Source: Smittia aterrima
Lineage: Eukaryota; Arthropoda; Insecta; Diptera; Chironomidae
Assembly: GCA_033063855.1 (NCBI GenBank)
Contig: CP093831.1
Location: 16,306,001-16,370,000, forward strand
Length of the DNA stretch: 64,000 bases
Reading direction: 5' to 3'
In this document: in pieces, positions 46,601 through 58,600 of the stretch
How positions within the stretch are numbered: position 1 is the first letter of the stretch
Layout of the letters: each line of letters opens with the position of its first letter
Translations under genes and position numbers: made by a program
The notes under the pieces: model-generated
The model's database searches: none
What the model was told of the DNA's origin: nothing
What the model saw: only the letters and a program-made list of their open reading frames with translations

Positions 46601-49600
46601 CATTGACAATCGAGGCGACTGTGAAAGTTCGTTACAATGTCGACGATCGCTTGCTTGCTTGACAAACATGTCTGAGCTTCAATCGTAAAACCATTTGTTA
46701 ACAAGGCAATTGAGAGGTCAGAATCTGTTAATTTAATCAACCCCCATGAAATGTAACGGATGACCAACCGAAACGGGAAGAGCGTTTAATTTTTCCGGAT
46801 GGACAACAAAATCTTTTTCTCTTCTTTTCTGTCCCCGAACTAGTTAATGGCAATAACAAATTGTCTCCAAGTCAATGAATAGGGAAGTGAGTTCACAACT
46901 TGTTTAATGAATTGTGAAAGAGAAAGAGTCCCCCAAGCAGAATATTTTTGCTTACACGTTCATTGATTTCCTTCACACAAAAAGCTTTAAAGGCAAGCGA
47001 AGCTTTAAAGACACTTTTGGTTCTTTAAAAATTGCGTTAGTGTCTTCATTCCTTTCTACAATGAAGATTTTGGTTGGAGGAAGGCTTGAGTACATAAATT
47101 TCCTTATCTTTCGTTTTATTCCCAACAAAATCTCCATTTACTTCGACGTCGTCTTCATTCTTTGCCGTATCATACTTTTTTTTCTCTCTAACGTTCATTG
47201 GGGGTCATTCTACACTCCTTTCATGCTTATCTCGCCTCTTGTGTGCGGCGTTTTGTGCGAGCGGATACAACTAGCAATGAAGGTTAATAAAGATCCAACA
47301 ATCTTATTATACTTGACATTGTAATCGAAAAACATGTGAAGCAGAAGAATGAGGGTTTCTTTCTAGTTGGTGAGTGCGATTAGAGTTTCCCAGAAAATAA
47401 CCGGGAAAACAAATGAAAACTTCATCTCATCGAGACATTGGATAAATATTTACGCATCACTTGAATTTATTCAGTATTAATCTAATGAAAATTATCGAGA
47501 GATTGAGAAAACAACCCTCAGGATATTTGTTAATTAATAGAATCAATCCTTCCAGAAGAGATTGCGACTTTCACAAAAGGAGCATCATAAATTATTTTTG
47601 GGTTAATTTTCTAAGAATCTCATGAAGCGAAAGCCTGAACATTATAATACCGCGCTAGACAACCGCAACTCCCATCAGAAACAATTTTTCTTTTCAATAC
47701 TTTTATGAATTATGGTTGCAGTGTCCGATACCCGAAACATAAATTCTCGGCTCTGGGATCCGATATTATCGAGAGTAGATAATTCATTGTATTTGGTTAC
47801 AATAATGCTATAAATCCAGTGGGTTTCAGTAATTTTCATTGACTTGAGCATTCCGCATAGGGACGAGAGAGTCTGATGAGTTATAAATATGAAAACGACG
47901 AAAGATTAAAATCTCATCGTGTCGCTTAGTCGCGGAAACTGGTCGTTGCTAAGAGAGAAGCAAAAGAAAGTTTCGTAACTGTTAGTTACTCTAGACTCTT
48001 CAGGCTCATGAGTCTTGAGTCTAGGGCAATATTGTTGCCTCTAGTTCTCTTTTTGAGGTTGAAAGAAGTCAATAACAAGTTGCACAAACGAATTACATTG
48101 CATTCACATTCCCGAAACCGAAAGAATTTTTCAATTGAAAATTCATTTCTTGTGTGGAATTTCATTATTGACATTTCACGACAAAGATATTTGATGTGGA
48201 ATCGTAAAATCGTTTTCACTCACTTGAGGCAGAAACTTCAGCAAGCTGAGGATAATGAAAGACATCGTTGCTGTTACCGACAAACAGAATTGCATGAGGG
48301 CAAAATTGATGCTTATGTAGCATCGACGGATGTAAATGTTTGGCAACAGGATTACGAAGGCGATGGTTGACTGCAGGAAACAGCATCCACAGCAAATCAC
48401 AACTACAATAGGAACACTCGGGGGTTTAATTGGTGAAATCTGTTTTGAAGAAGATAAAAGGAAAATCTTTTCGGTTTTCAGTCGATAGATCAAAATGATT
48501 GTCATTTACGTTAAAGCTCTTTTTCACAAGTAGAACCACAAAAGTCCCTGAAATTGGACAAATGCAGCGTGTGATGTTTTCCATCAGATTCTCTGTTATG
48601 CAAACGTCTGTTCTCCAACTTGGATCAAAGGAAGCCTTAGAGTCATATCTGAAATATATAATGAACACAAATGAAGTTTCAGAAACTTTTAAAACGAAAA
48701 ATATTTATTACCCGCAAAGTGGAAGCCACTCGTTGTTCGGCGAATTTTCATGTTGGAAAATAATTTCCACATGAGCTGCATTCAGAGGCAAACTAAAATA
48801 TGTTGGCTTGCCTTCGCTCGGCGGTTGATTTGCGTAAAATAACCAAGACGAGATGATCTTTGATGCTGGAATGTAGTTGATGTCGGTCCCGAAGCTTTTT
48901 CGTAAACGAGAATTGAAAGGTTAGAAGTGAAATTTTAAATTTCATCACGCATAGGCGAAAGAAAAACTCCAAGGACACTACGAAAATATTTCGAGGAGGA
49001 AATATATATCTCCAAAAGGAAATTACGTTATGAGCATCATTTATTTGTTAAGTGCTTTCAAATTAAATTACTGCCTTTGAGTGACAAAAATATTCCTCCA
49101 GAATTGTTTGTAAAGAGTCGATTCCTTGGGATAGAATCTCTCTCTTGATGATTGACATTGAAGTATCATAACGAGTCATAAATTTCCCGTCAACATCTTC
49201 AGTTGCTCTATTCCCATCCTTCGTTTCATGAATAATCAAATTTATATCATTTCAACTTGCACAAACATGAGAAAAATATGGAGCATTACCGCTGAAGTAT
49301 TAAATGAAAGCTCATGTTTTATTTATATTCGAGATGTTAAAAGAAAATGACAAACAAACGAGAAGCGCAACATAAACAAGGATAAACTGAATTGCGTACG
49401 CATGAAGAATAAGAAATCACCAGTGCAAGACTGTCATATCAGTTTGCTTTTTTTCTCAGCACTAACAATTGAGCTTCGGTTCGAACTTTAAATGAATTAC
49501 CTGTTACGAGAGGAGTACATCTTGGGGAGAAAGTATGTTAGATTCCGATACGACACGACGCTTATGGTGAGACTCCCATTCGCAATTGCCTCCGTGAGCA

Positions 49601-52600
49601 TCATGCTAACGTCAATTTCCAAATACATTTGATTCGAAAACAGCTGATCTCTGCAGAAAATCGAAAGAGTAAAACGAAAATAAAAATAAATGTCTGCGAG
49701 TCTGGGGGGAAATGGTTTAAACAACCCAATCATAAGTTATGTCACAGCTTAAAAATATTTAAAAGAAGAAGAAAAATTTGTATTCTTTCTAAAAAAAGTT
49801 CAATGACGTAACTTATGAACGTGCTCCTCCGACAAGAATGTTTTTCAGTTGCAAAATTCTTCGTCTTCCTTTAATAAACTTCACATCAAATAAAAATGTA
49901 TTGCTCTGAATTCTCGAACTGAACAGTTCGCATCGCTCTCGAGGCGAAGAAAACTAAATTTTTATGATTTTCAATTTGTATTTTTATTGAGAAAGAGTTA
50001 TCATTCTTAATAATTCATGTCAGTCAAAGAGAAATGCGCATGGAGGTTTGACATGTCGAACACTGTGTAAAGTGTATTCTCTTTGTAACCCTTTTTCAAT
50101 TTGAATATTTTTTGGGCAAAATTTATTCGCGACGAATTTTATTGTCAACATTTTTCTGAATACGACGAGGCGGTTATGATTTATTTATTCGAACGCTTTA
50201 TCTTGAAAGTTTCATTCCCTAACTTCCGCGCTACAATGACATTCTTTCGACTCAAATGAAATCATTTCTTGTCTGAGTGGGAATGTGTGTTGTCATGTTT
50301 AACTTTAGTTGTCAGAATTTGTAAATTTATTTATTCAGAAGGGAAATTTCAGCAGGAGCAGCATCTGTCCACTTACCCGTAAATTTGGTACGAGAACGGC
50401 AGCGTTTTTACGTTCGCCTTGAAGATCTGAAGAGATTTGAGTTGTCTCATTGGCGAGATGGAGGCCGACGAGCTAATCGTCTTGCTTGGATTAACAGCCG
50501 AAGACACTGGCAAGACAAATGACGTCGATTCCCGGTTGATTGTCACTAATTGCACTAAGTCTTGTAATTTTTTCACTTGCTACAAGGTCGTGGGAGGAAA
50601 GCGAAAGAAGTCATCAATCCATCGAATGGGCTAAACGAAATTAACGAGCTTTTCTTACTGTTGGCTTGTTGAGTGATGTTTCATTCAGCAGTATCATGTC
50701 GATTATTTTCAAAGAAACGTCACATGAGATCTCCTTCTCGACGTTGTCGTCCATTCGCTGTGAGTATTCATAAATCTGAAACCAATAAATCAAGAAGGAA
50801 AATTCTATTTAGTTCCGAACACTTCCTTCGCAGGATTATAATTCGCTCTGATTAATTATTGTGTCGTTTTTACTTCGTCATCGTCTCTCTTTCTTTCTCT
50901 CTCTCTCTCTTCTCTTTTCCTGCCTTCTTTGTCAAGCTCTGTAAGTCTTTATCAATTGCTAATGTTCTGTCGTATTCAATTCTCGATATTGATTTGCACA
51001 ATCAAGTCGTTTTAATCCGATCGAGCAGCTTTGTCGGCATTCTCATCATGAGAAAAGCAGACACGAGAATGAGCCGACTAATCTCAACTGCTCAGTTATG
51101 GAAGGCGCGCAGACACGATTGAATCAAGAGTACCATTATCGTTTTAAGCTAGTAGGCTCGTCATTCAACTCAATGCAATGAATGTAAAGCTGCTGTTCAT
51201 GCTTCTCGTCTCTTCGCTAGAGCCTAAAAGCACTTAAGCGACTAACAATGTTCGTCGTATAAGGAATATATGTGTTCGTTTGTTTGTCATGTCGCCCTAA
51301 CGTTTCAATACTTTTTGGCTGTTAAATCGGTTAATGTTGAAGATGAGAAGAAACAATTTTCCTTCTTCTCGTCCAAGATTACAATCCTAAAGAGGATAAT
51401 TTTTCAAAATGAACGTTCTGTCATGTTTTAAATTACCATTCAACATTTCTCTCTCTATCGCTCTCTCTTTTCGCTTGCTTCGTCGCCTAAAATGAAAGCA
51501 CATTCGATGCCACTGCCAACCTATACGAACGAATGAATTTTATTATTTCAACGGTGCTTTCGAGAGCGACAGCTAAAGGATACGAAATATATCAACGTCA
51601 TTGCGGCTGCCTTTTAAAGCACTTTTAAAATTCATTGGTGAAAGTCATGACATTTGAATTGTGCGTGGAGCTAGAAGGGGAGAGAAGCGCTAAACCGCCA
51701 TATCCGTCGTCGTTGAGGAGCACGCAGTCAAAAGGTATTCCGGTATTGAATTATTTATTGAGAAGTGAGAGAAGAACCGAGAAAAGAAGACGTGGCTAAG
51801 TTGAACGCTAAATCATTCTCGCAAACCTAGACGGAAGTAAATATTTTGAGCGGAATCATTGTCGGAGTGGCTCGGAAGTGGAGAGATGGGAAAAACAAAG
51901 CTAAACAATGAATAAAATGTGTTCTCCCCGATTTTTCTAACTTAAATCTCAGATGGGACAGCAAAGAAAGTTTTCCCTCGAAAGTTTTCTTTGTTTCGGC
52001 AGAGCTGCGAAAAAGAAATTCTGAAGTTTAACAACTCTGAATACGAAAATAAGTTTGTTAGCACGAAGCATTATCATAAACATTTCTTTTCTTACGATGT
52101 TGAGTTTGATTCAACAGCGAGAATATTTAAATTACATAATGAATTGTAATAATGTTAAATTCACTTGCAAAACTTTCTATCTTGTTACAGGACGAGAAAG
52201 AGAAACGAGCGACAACGAAGACGATGACGAAGTAAGCTAAGACACGAAAGGAAAAGAAATTTCATGTGCAATAAAAGCTCACATCTTGCAACAAATCCAA
52301 TAGGTATCCTCCTTCTCCCGGCATAACGTAAGTGTAATGGCTCATTACATATTCGAGACATGATCTGAGAAGAGTCGACGCGTTGGTCTTCTGCAATCCG
52401 TACGTAAGCTCTTTAAACTGTGAATGAAAACAAGGAGAACGATGATCTATTTGTAGTGTCAGGAGGCTTTAGATGAGTCAACACTCATGAAGAGTTTGAA
52501 GGATGTGAGAGAAAACAAAAAGAACTGAATACAAAATTGTTTGCCAAACCAGACGCTGAGTGTCCTAGAAGTGAAAAGTTTTCCAGCAATCTCATGCATT

Positions 52601-55600
52601 ATTATAAAAGAGCCCTCGAGTAAAGCATTCACTTTCAAACTTTTCCTCCGTCCTCTAGAACAGAGAGATTTTCATTCGAGAGATTGTGGCTAAAAGTTTT
52701 TAGAACTTGTCGTGTCGTATGAAGCCTCACTGCTGAGGTTGATAAATGCTCTGTAGCAGTCTTTAAGATTCAGGCATACGTGAAATGAAAGCTTTGAATC
52801 ATAAATATTATTCGTCTTAACTCGATAAGACGGAAAAGGGTTTTTACTCGATGAAGAGATTCCTGGAAAACAGATGTCGGAAAGGTCGATTTGATGGCGT
52901 CGCAAGGATTACCTCGTAAGAAATCCGTAAAAGCTTTTGATTGATGCAATCCGAGAAGTCAGGAGTAAGCCACACGGATTTATTGTAATCTCGTTGCTCG
53001 CAAAACCGTTGAGCCTTTCCATTATAGCTGATCGGGCAATCGTTTAACACTGGTGGACCAGAAGAAGTCTCAAGCCATCGGATTCCATAAGAGAAGTCTT
53101 CCGGGCACACGCTCATTGATTCTAAGTCCATCACATCAACGTGAATGCTTCTCGAGACTGCTGCGAGTGAATTTGAAATAGAACACGAATAGATTGCTGA
53201 CTTGTGTATATTTCGTATCGTTAATATGCTTCCGTCTGGATAAATGTCTTCCCACATTTCAAACTCAGGATCACTGTGAAACAGAGCGTCATTTTTGGTC
53301 CAACTGTAGCCAAGCTTCTCCTGTATTTGATTCTTTTGCGTAGCTAAGCACCGGATTCTTATTGAAGCTCCTCTTAGCAACGTAACACTTGGCGGCTCTA
53401 ATCGTATCTCAGGTGCTGATAAAACCTCGACCTTTGTTGTCTTACAAAGCTGCATTCCCCAATCGGAAACCTGAGAAAAGTAGAGAAAGTAAAATTGATA
53501 TCATTGGCTCTTGCTTTGGTAGAGAAGCGAGAAATTGCTCAACATATCCGATTACGATGTTGTGACAAGAAAGAGAAACATAAATCGGAAATTACAGGAA
53601 GTAGAGAGAAGAGGCAAATAAAGTTTTCTTTTACTCGTGTAATTGAAGTTGGGAGATCTGTTGTACAGACAAAAATTTTTTCGCTTATGAAGACAGTCGA
53701 ACAATGAAAGCACAAAGCGCTTCTTCCGCCAACACAAAAGATTTCTTCCATTGTGTTTGTTGCCTTTTAAACTCGAAACCATAATCTCTTGAATCGCTTG
53801 AGTCTATTGCTGAATTCAGAAGCAGTGAGGATGACTGTCATGTTGAATTCCTGTTCGAGTGCTTTCACATCATTGAAAGAAAACGACTCATGCTCGAACT
53901 TGTGCACTGATATTCCTTTTTGATGTAAGCATTTCTATTCGAATTAAGATTCATTTCTATGCAAATTGAAACTGAATTCAAACAGAAGTATGTAGAACCA
54001 TATTTTCATGAATCGTCTTACTCTGCTGCTGCTCGGTAAAATGAAGCTCAGCAATGACATTTCTGGTTCTGAGGTTTCTGATAAACTTCTGAGATGTATT
54101 TAATTCTTATTTCATTTTGTGAGAGTCACAAAACTTCCAAACCACTCCTCCGCAACTTGAAATAAATTTCAAAGTGAAAAACACTCGAATGAGATTATTG
54201 TTTCAATTTGAAATTTAACTTCTCTTCATGCCAGATTGGACACAAGCTAACATGATAACTTCATTCAAGATTCAGCAATTGGAGTGAATTTATGTTCCCA
54301 ATGCTGCTTCTTTCACTCTTCCGTGAAATCTCTTTATCATCATTGAGCGCTGACATTCGTGATATTTTTTTCTCGTGTTGAGAAAGGCAGGAACGAGAGA
54401 AAAGCTAATTCATTCGTATGGACCGAACGTGAAAACAGAATTTCCATAAGATTACAATAAATCACGAAGCGATCCACTCTACGAGTATTTACTCAGAATG
54501 AAACTGCTGAAGAGAAACGAGAACGTGAACAGATTCTGCGAAACGCATTAAAATACAATTTATTTGAGCCAAAAGTGTTTTCTCATCACTTTGTCTTCGT
54601 TCGTTTCTTTGCTCAAGTCATGTTGAGTCTATTGAAAGTGTTTTTTATTTGTTCTGCTGAGAGTTTATTTGTGTAAAGTTTATTAAATTTAAAGTTTCCT
54701 TCGTTCAGATTATTTTAATAAACTAACTCGTCAGTCATAAGAGAGTCAGAGAGAAAGCTTCTTGTTCTGTAATCCTTACAAATCCACTTTAAAAGACAAA
54801 TATCTTAGACGATTGTACAAACAAACCCTTTTCAGTCGCGTCGTTGAATGAATTAAGTAAAATCTTTAAGGAATTTGCGAAAGGAAAACAATCCGTTCGA
54901 ATTCCTAAAACAATAATAGAATTATAAAATATTCAAACGGTAACAATGATATCATCAGATGAAACCTTTTCCGTATTATATCTGACAAGAAGGAGTTGAA
55001 TTACAGACGATCCGTCTCCGCATTAATTCATTGCAGAACTCAAAAAGATTCTGCACCCTTTGCTGTAAAATGCAAAATCGCTACAAAGAAAAGTTCAATG
55101 TGATTTATTCGTTTGCTCTCTACTCGAGTCCTTTTGCTGTCATGTGTGAATGTATTCATTTGAAAACTTTTGTTTGCTTGCAAACATAATGAATTCAAGA
55201 TCAACTTTTCAACTTTTCATTGTGAAACTTGTTTTGTGATTCTCTTTGTTCTTAGAGCTTCTCGCTTTGGAACTTCATTTCAGAATCTTTCTCTTGTTGA
55301 AAATATTTTCGAGCAATGATTCAACTTTAAGTTTGTAATTAAATACCTGACATGTGTAGTATCCGCCGTCTCGCAGCTCTGTTGAATTTACAGTCAGAAC
55401 GGATGAAGTTTTTCCGTTTGCATTTATCGATGTTTGATGAACGGAAATTTTTCTATTGAAAGAGGGAAAGTTTTTGTTTCAGAAAATAGAAACTACAGAA
55501 ATAATGTGCAAATTGTAATCTTTTGTGTGGAATATTATTTTAATTAGAATTTCAACCCAAGTCGTTGATCATGGAAAAGCTACGAAAAGTTTAAATCGAG

Positions 55601-58600
55601 ATCCCGACTTAGATTACCATGGAAATCCTTGAAACTTTCTAGAATCTCGATGGCAACGTCGTAAAATTTATCAACAATTGTTTCACGACAATCAAGATTG
55701 GATTCTGTTATCAGTCTCAAAAGCGAAAGCGTAGCGACGAGGTGGAAATCAGAGAAATAATATTAAGGAAAACAATTTCTTCTTCTTCTTCCTTGTTTCC
55801 TGATAAGCTTCAAAGTTCTTTCATTAAGACTAATCGCTGATTGCGATAGAATTTTGCGAGGCTTCCACGCCTTTCTGAAATTTCAAAGTGAAAACTATTT
55901 TGATATTTTGGATTAAACTTATTAGTTAAAGCATCGAAGAATTTCCATGTTTTTGAAAATGAAAATTATTAGTCAAACATAACTCTTCTCTTTAAAAATC
56001 ATTCCAATCAAATGAAAGCTTCAAACTTTTCATTCTCACAAAGCATAGTTTCGATTTGCGAAAAAGGATAAAGTTTTGTTTTTGAGCTTTGCGAGTTTGT
56101 AAATCCTACGCAACCGCAATCCTGGTCAAATATTTTTCTAGGATTCTTTTCTCATTTCTACAATGAGCGCTTCAAACACATAAAATGTTGTACGAACCTT
56201 ATTGATCTGCTGATGTTCAATAAAAATCCGTTTTTATACCAACTGAATGCGGTCTCCGACGAACCCTGTGCAGAGCAAATTAAAACTAGGTCATCCCTTT
56301 CTCGAAGTGGAGACTTCTGCTTGGCTTCCAAAGACTGAGGGAGAGGAAAACAACATTGAATCAATGATCAGCAATAGTTTTGATTATCTAAGTCCTTCAT
56401 GAGAAAATCTAAATAATTGCGCTAGCAATGACAAAATGGACACAAAGAAGAAGCTTTTGCGAAACATCTTGGCAATGTTGCGGCTCATAACGACATGTCG
56501 GTTCATAAATTTAAATAAAGACTTTGTGTTAGCATGACGTCGTTATATACACGTAATGTGAGCTCGGTCTAAGGCACTGACAAAGTAGATGTGACAAAGA
56601 GAGGAGGATAATGAATGGCACTCTTACCTGAAGAGTTAGTCCCGGCTCCTGATGCAGTGCATAGTGAGTTGACAAGAGGGAAAAGTTTCCAATGCGTCCC
56701 TTCTCAACCATTTTATTGATTGCCTCTCGAACTCTCATCGAATCATTCTCGACCCCAAAGAAGTGGAATATGAGATCGTTCTCCGACGGTCTTTAATGTA
56801 ACGAAATAAAAGAGAGAAAAAAAAATCGACATTAAAATGCTGCAAAGTTGATTGATGTTGGGCAAAGTAAAAGAAGCTTTTTTCGGGAGGGTTTGTTACT
56901 TTCCCTGTCGCCTTGGAGAAAGTGAAAAATCACAAAGAAGATCTCTTACAATAACAGGAATAACAAATGTCTCAGTCTGGTTAACTGCAAAAGTCATCTT
57001 TTGAAAGTTCGAAGGTTAAAGTTGAATATTACAAAATCCATTTAAGAGATCAATGGTTATAATCAGAAAAGAAATCACAAAACTAAACCCAAGCTACAAG
57101 CTTCATATGTTCTGACTCTTGACGTTATACAATTCTACTTACGTTGTGCTGAATATTTCTAAATCATTGATTCTGCTAATATTAGAATTCCGAAGGAATC
57201 GACTTATCTGCAAAGAGAGAGAAAATTGGAGGGCGAGAATGAATTGTCGGATAAAGAAGTTTGCGTCGTGTTCTTCTTGATCATTCGAACAAAACGGAAT
57301 CCGTAAAAATCTTTACAAATGAAACACGTGTGTAATCTTAAAAGAAAGGCGAACGAAATGAATATATATTGCTTCTAAATATCGTAGTAGTATCATCAAG
57401 TATCGCTTAAAGTGTAAAAAGCACAGCAGAGAGAAAGCTTTCTTTCTTGAGAGAGAATGAAAATTTAATACAAAAGCGCTTTGAGCAAGAAACGAAAGAA
57501 TTTGTGATTGTGAAAAGTCAGAGCGTGTAGACAAACTTTATCAATTGTCTATTGGAGTTTCGTTGAGTTGCATAAAAGAATGCGAAGCTGGAACGTGACG
57601 TTTGAGCAATAAGAGATTTGCATAACAATCATAGTTTCATGACCGATGTGAAAGAAACGATTTTTCTCTCGCCATCTCAGTCAGAACTTGTAAAAATTCT
57701 CAAGACAAATCAAGCAAAATATATAAATTTCTCGGAACGTTCTTCATTTTTTTTTGTGTTGTTGTCTGTCTGAAGAATTCACTCAAAGTAAATTATCAAA
57801 TTATTTCTCTGCAGCATGAATCTCAAAATGTTTACTCAATTTATCCCTTAAGCGAGTCTGTGATGTTTTGTTAAGCGAAAAAGAAAAATAAAACAATGAA
57901 ATGATTCGTTAGACGGGACAAGAAGAAGGAGAAGGAGACGTTGGCAGTTGATGAGAATTATTCTAAGAATCGCAGCCCCAAAAATATTTTTTTCGATCAT
58001 AAATATACGAAGCGTTCACTCGTTGATCTCTGTAGGGAAATTAAAGCTGAATGCCTTCACCAAGTTGGCGAAATTCTTGGCTCAATATTTATTGTTTCGT
58101 CTCGAGCTTCTTTGCTTCTACTTTTTTGACGGAAGTTTCTCTCAATTTTCTTTTTTTGTTGTTTATCTCGATTCGATGAAATATTTCCTCCTACGAGCGG
58201 GCATAAATATTGAAGAACTTTGAGAAATGTATTGACATCTTGTAAATTGTTCTGATTTATCTTCGACAGTTGTTTTTGTATTTGAGATTTTTATTTCTTC
58301 GCAAAAGCGCTATTTGGGGAGCGAGGGCCAACGTTCTTTGACATAAATATGAATTAATGTTTAATGGACGGATAATTCACGCGTGAGAGATCTTATGCCT
58401 GGGCTTACGTTCACTTCCAGCCAAATCGAAATGGACTTAATGATTTATTGACTTGTTTATAGATTGAGGATAAAAGAAGAAGAGAAGAGAGAAAGTTACA
58501 TCGTTCGCTTGACGAGCATTTCAAAGATGTCGTTCGATTACCGGGGATCCGGAAAAAAATTATGACATATATCAACGCCCTTTCTAAAAAGGGAAAACTT

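Noticed and set aside
46914..47324. Hydrophobic 136-codon open frame inside a receptor intron
   Set aside because: Hydrophobic because of T-rich DNA; no family pattern and no splice context.
47641..47780. Possible tRNA or other structured RNA
   Set aside because: No cloverleaf arms or promoter boxes could be matched on either strand.
49060..49245. Open stretch on the minus strand between two GAIN exons
   Set aside because: The flanking exons 49501-49650 and 48712-48894 join in phase without it, and adding it brings a stop codon.
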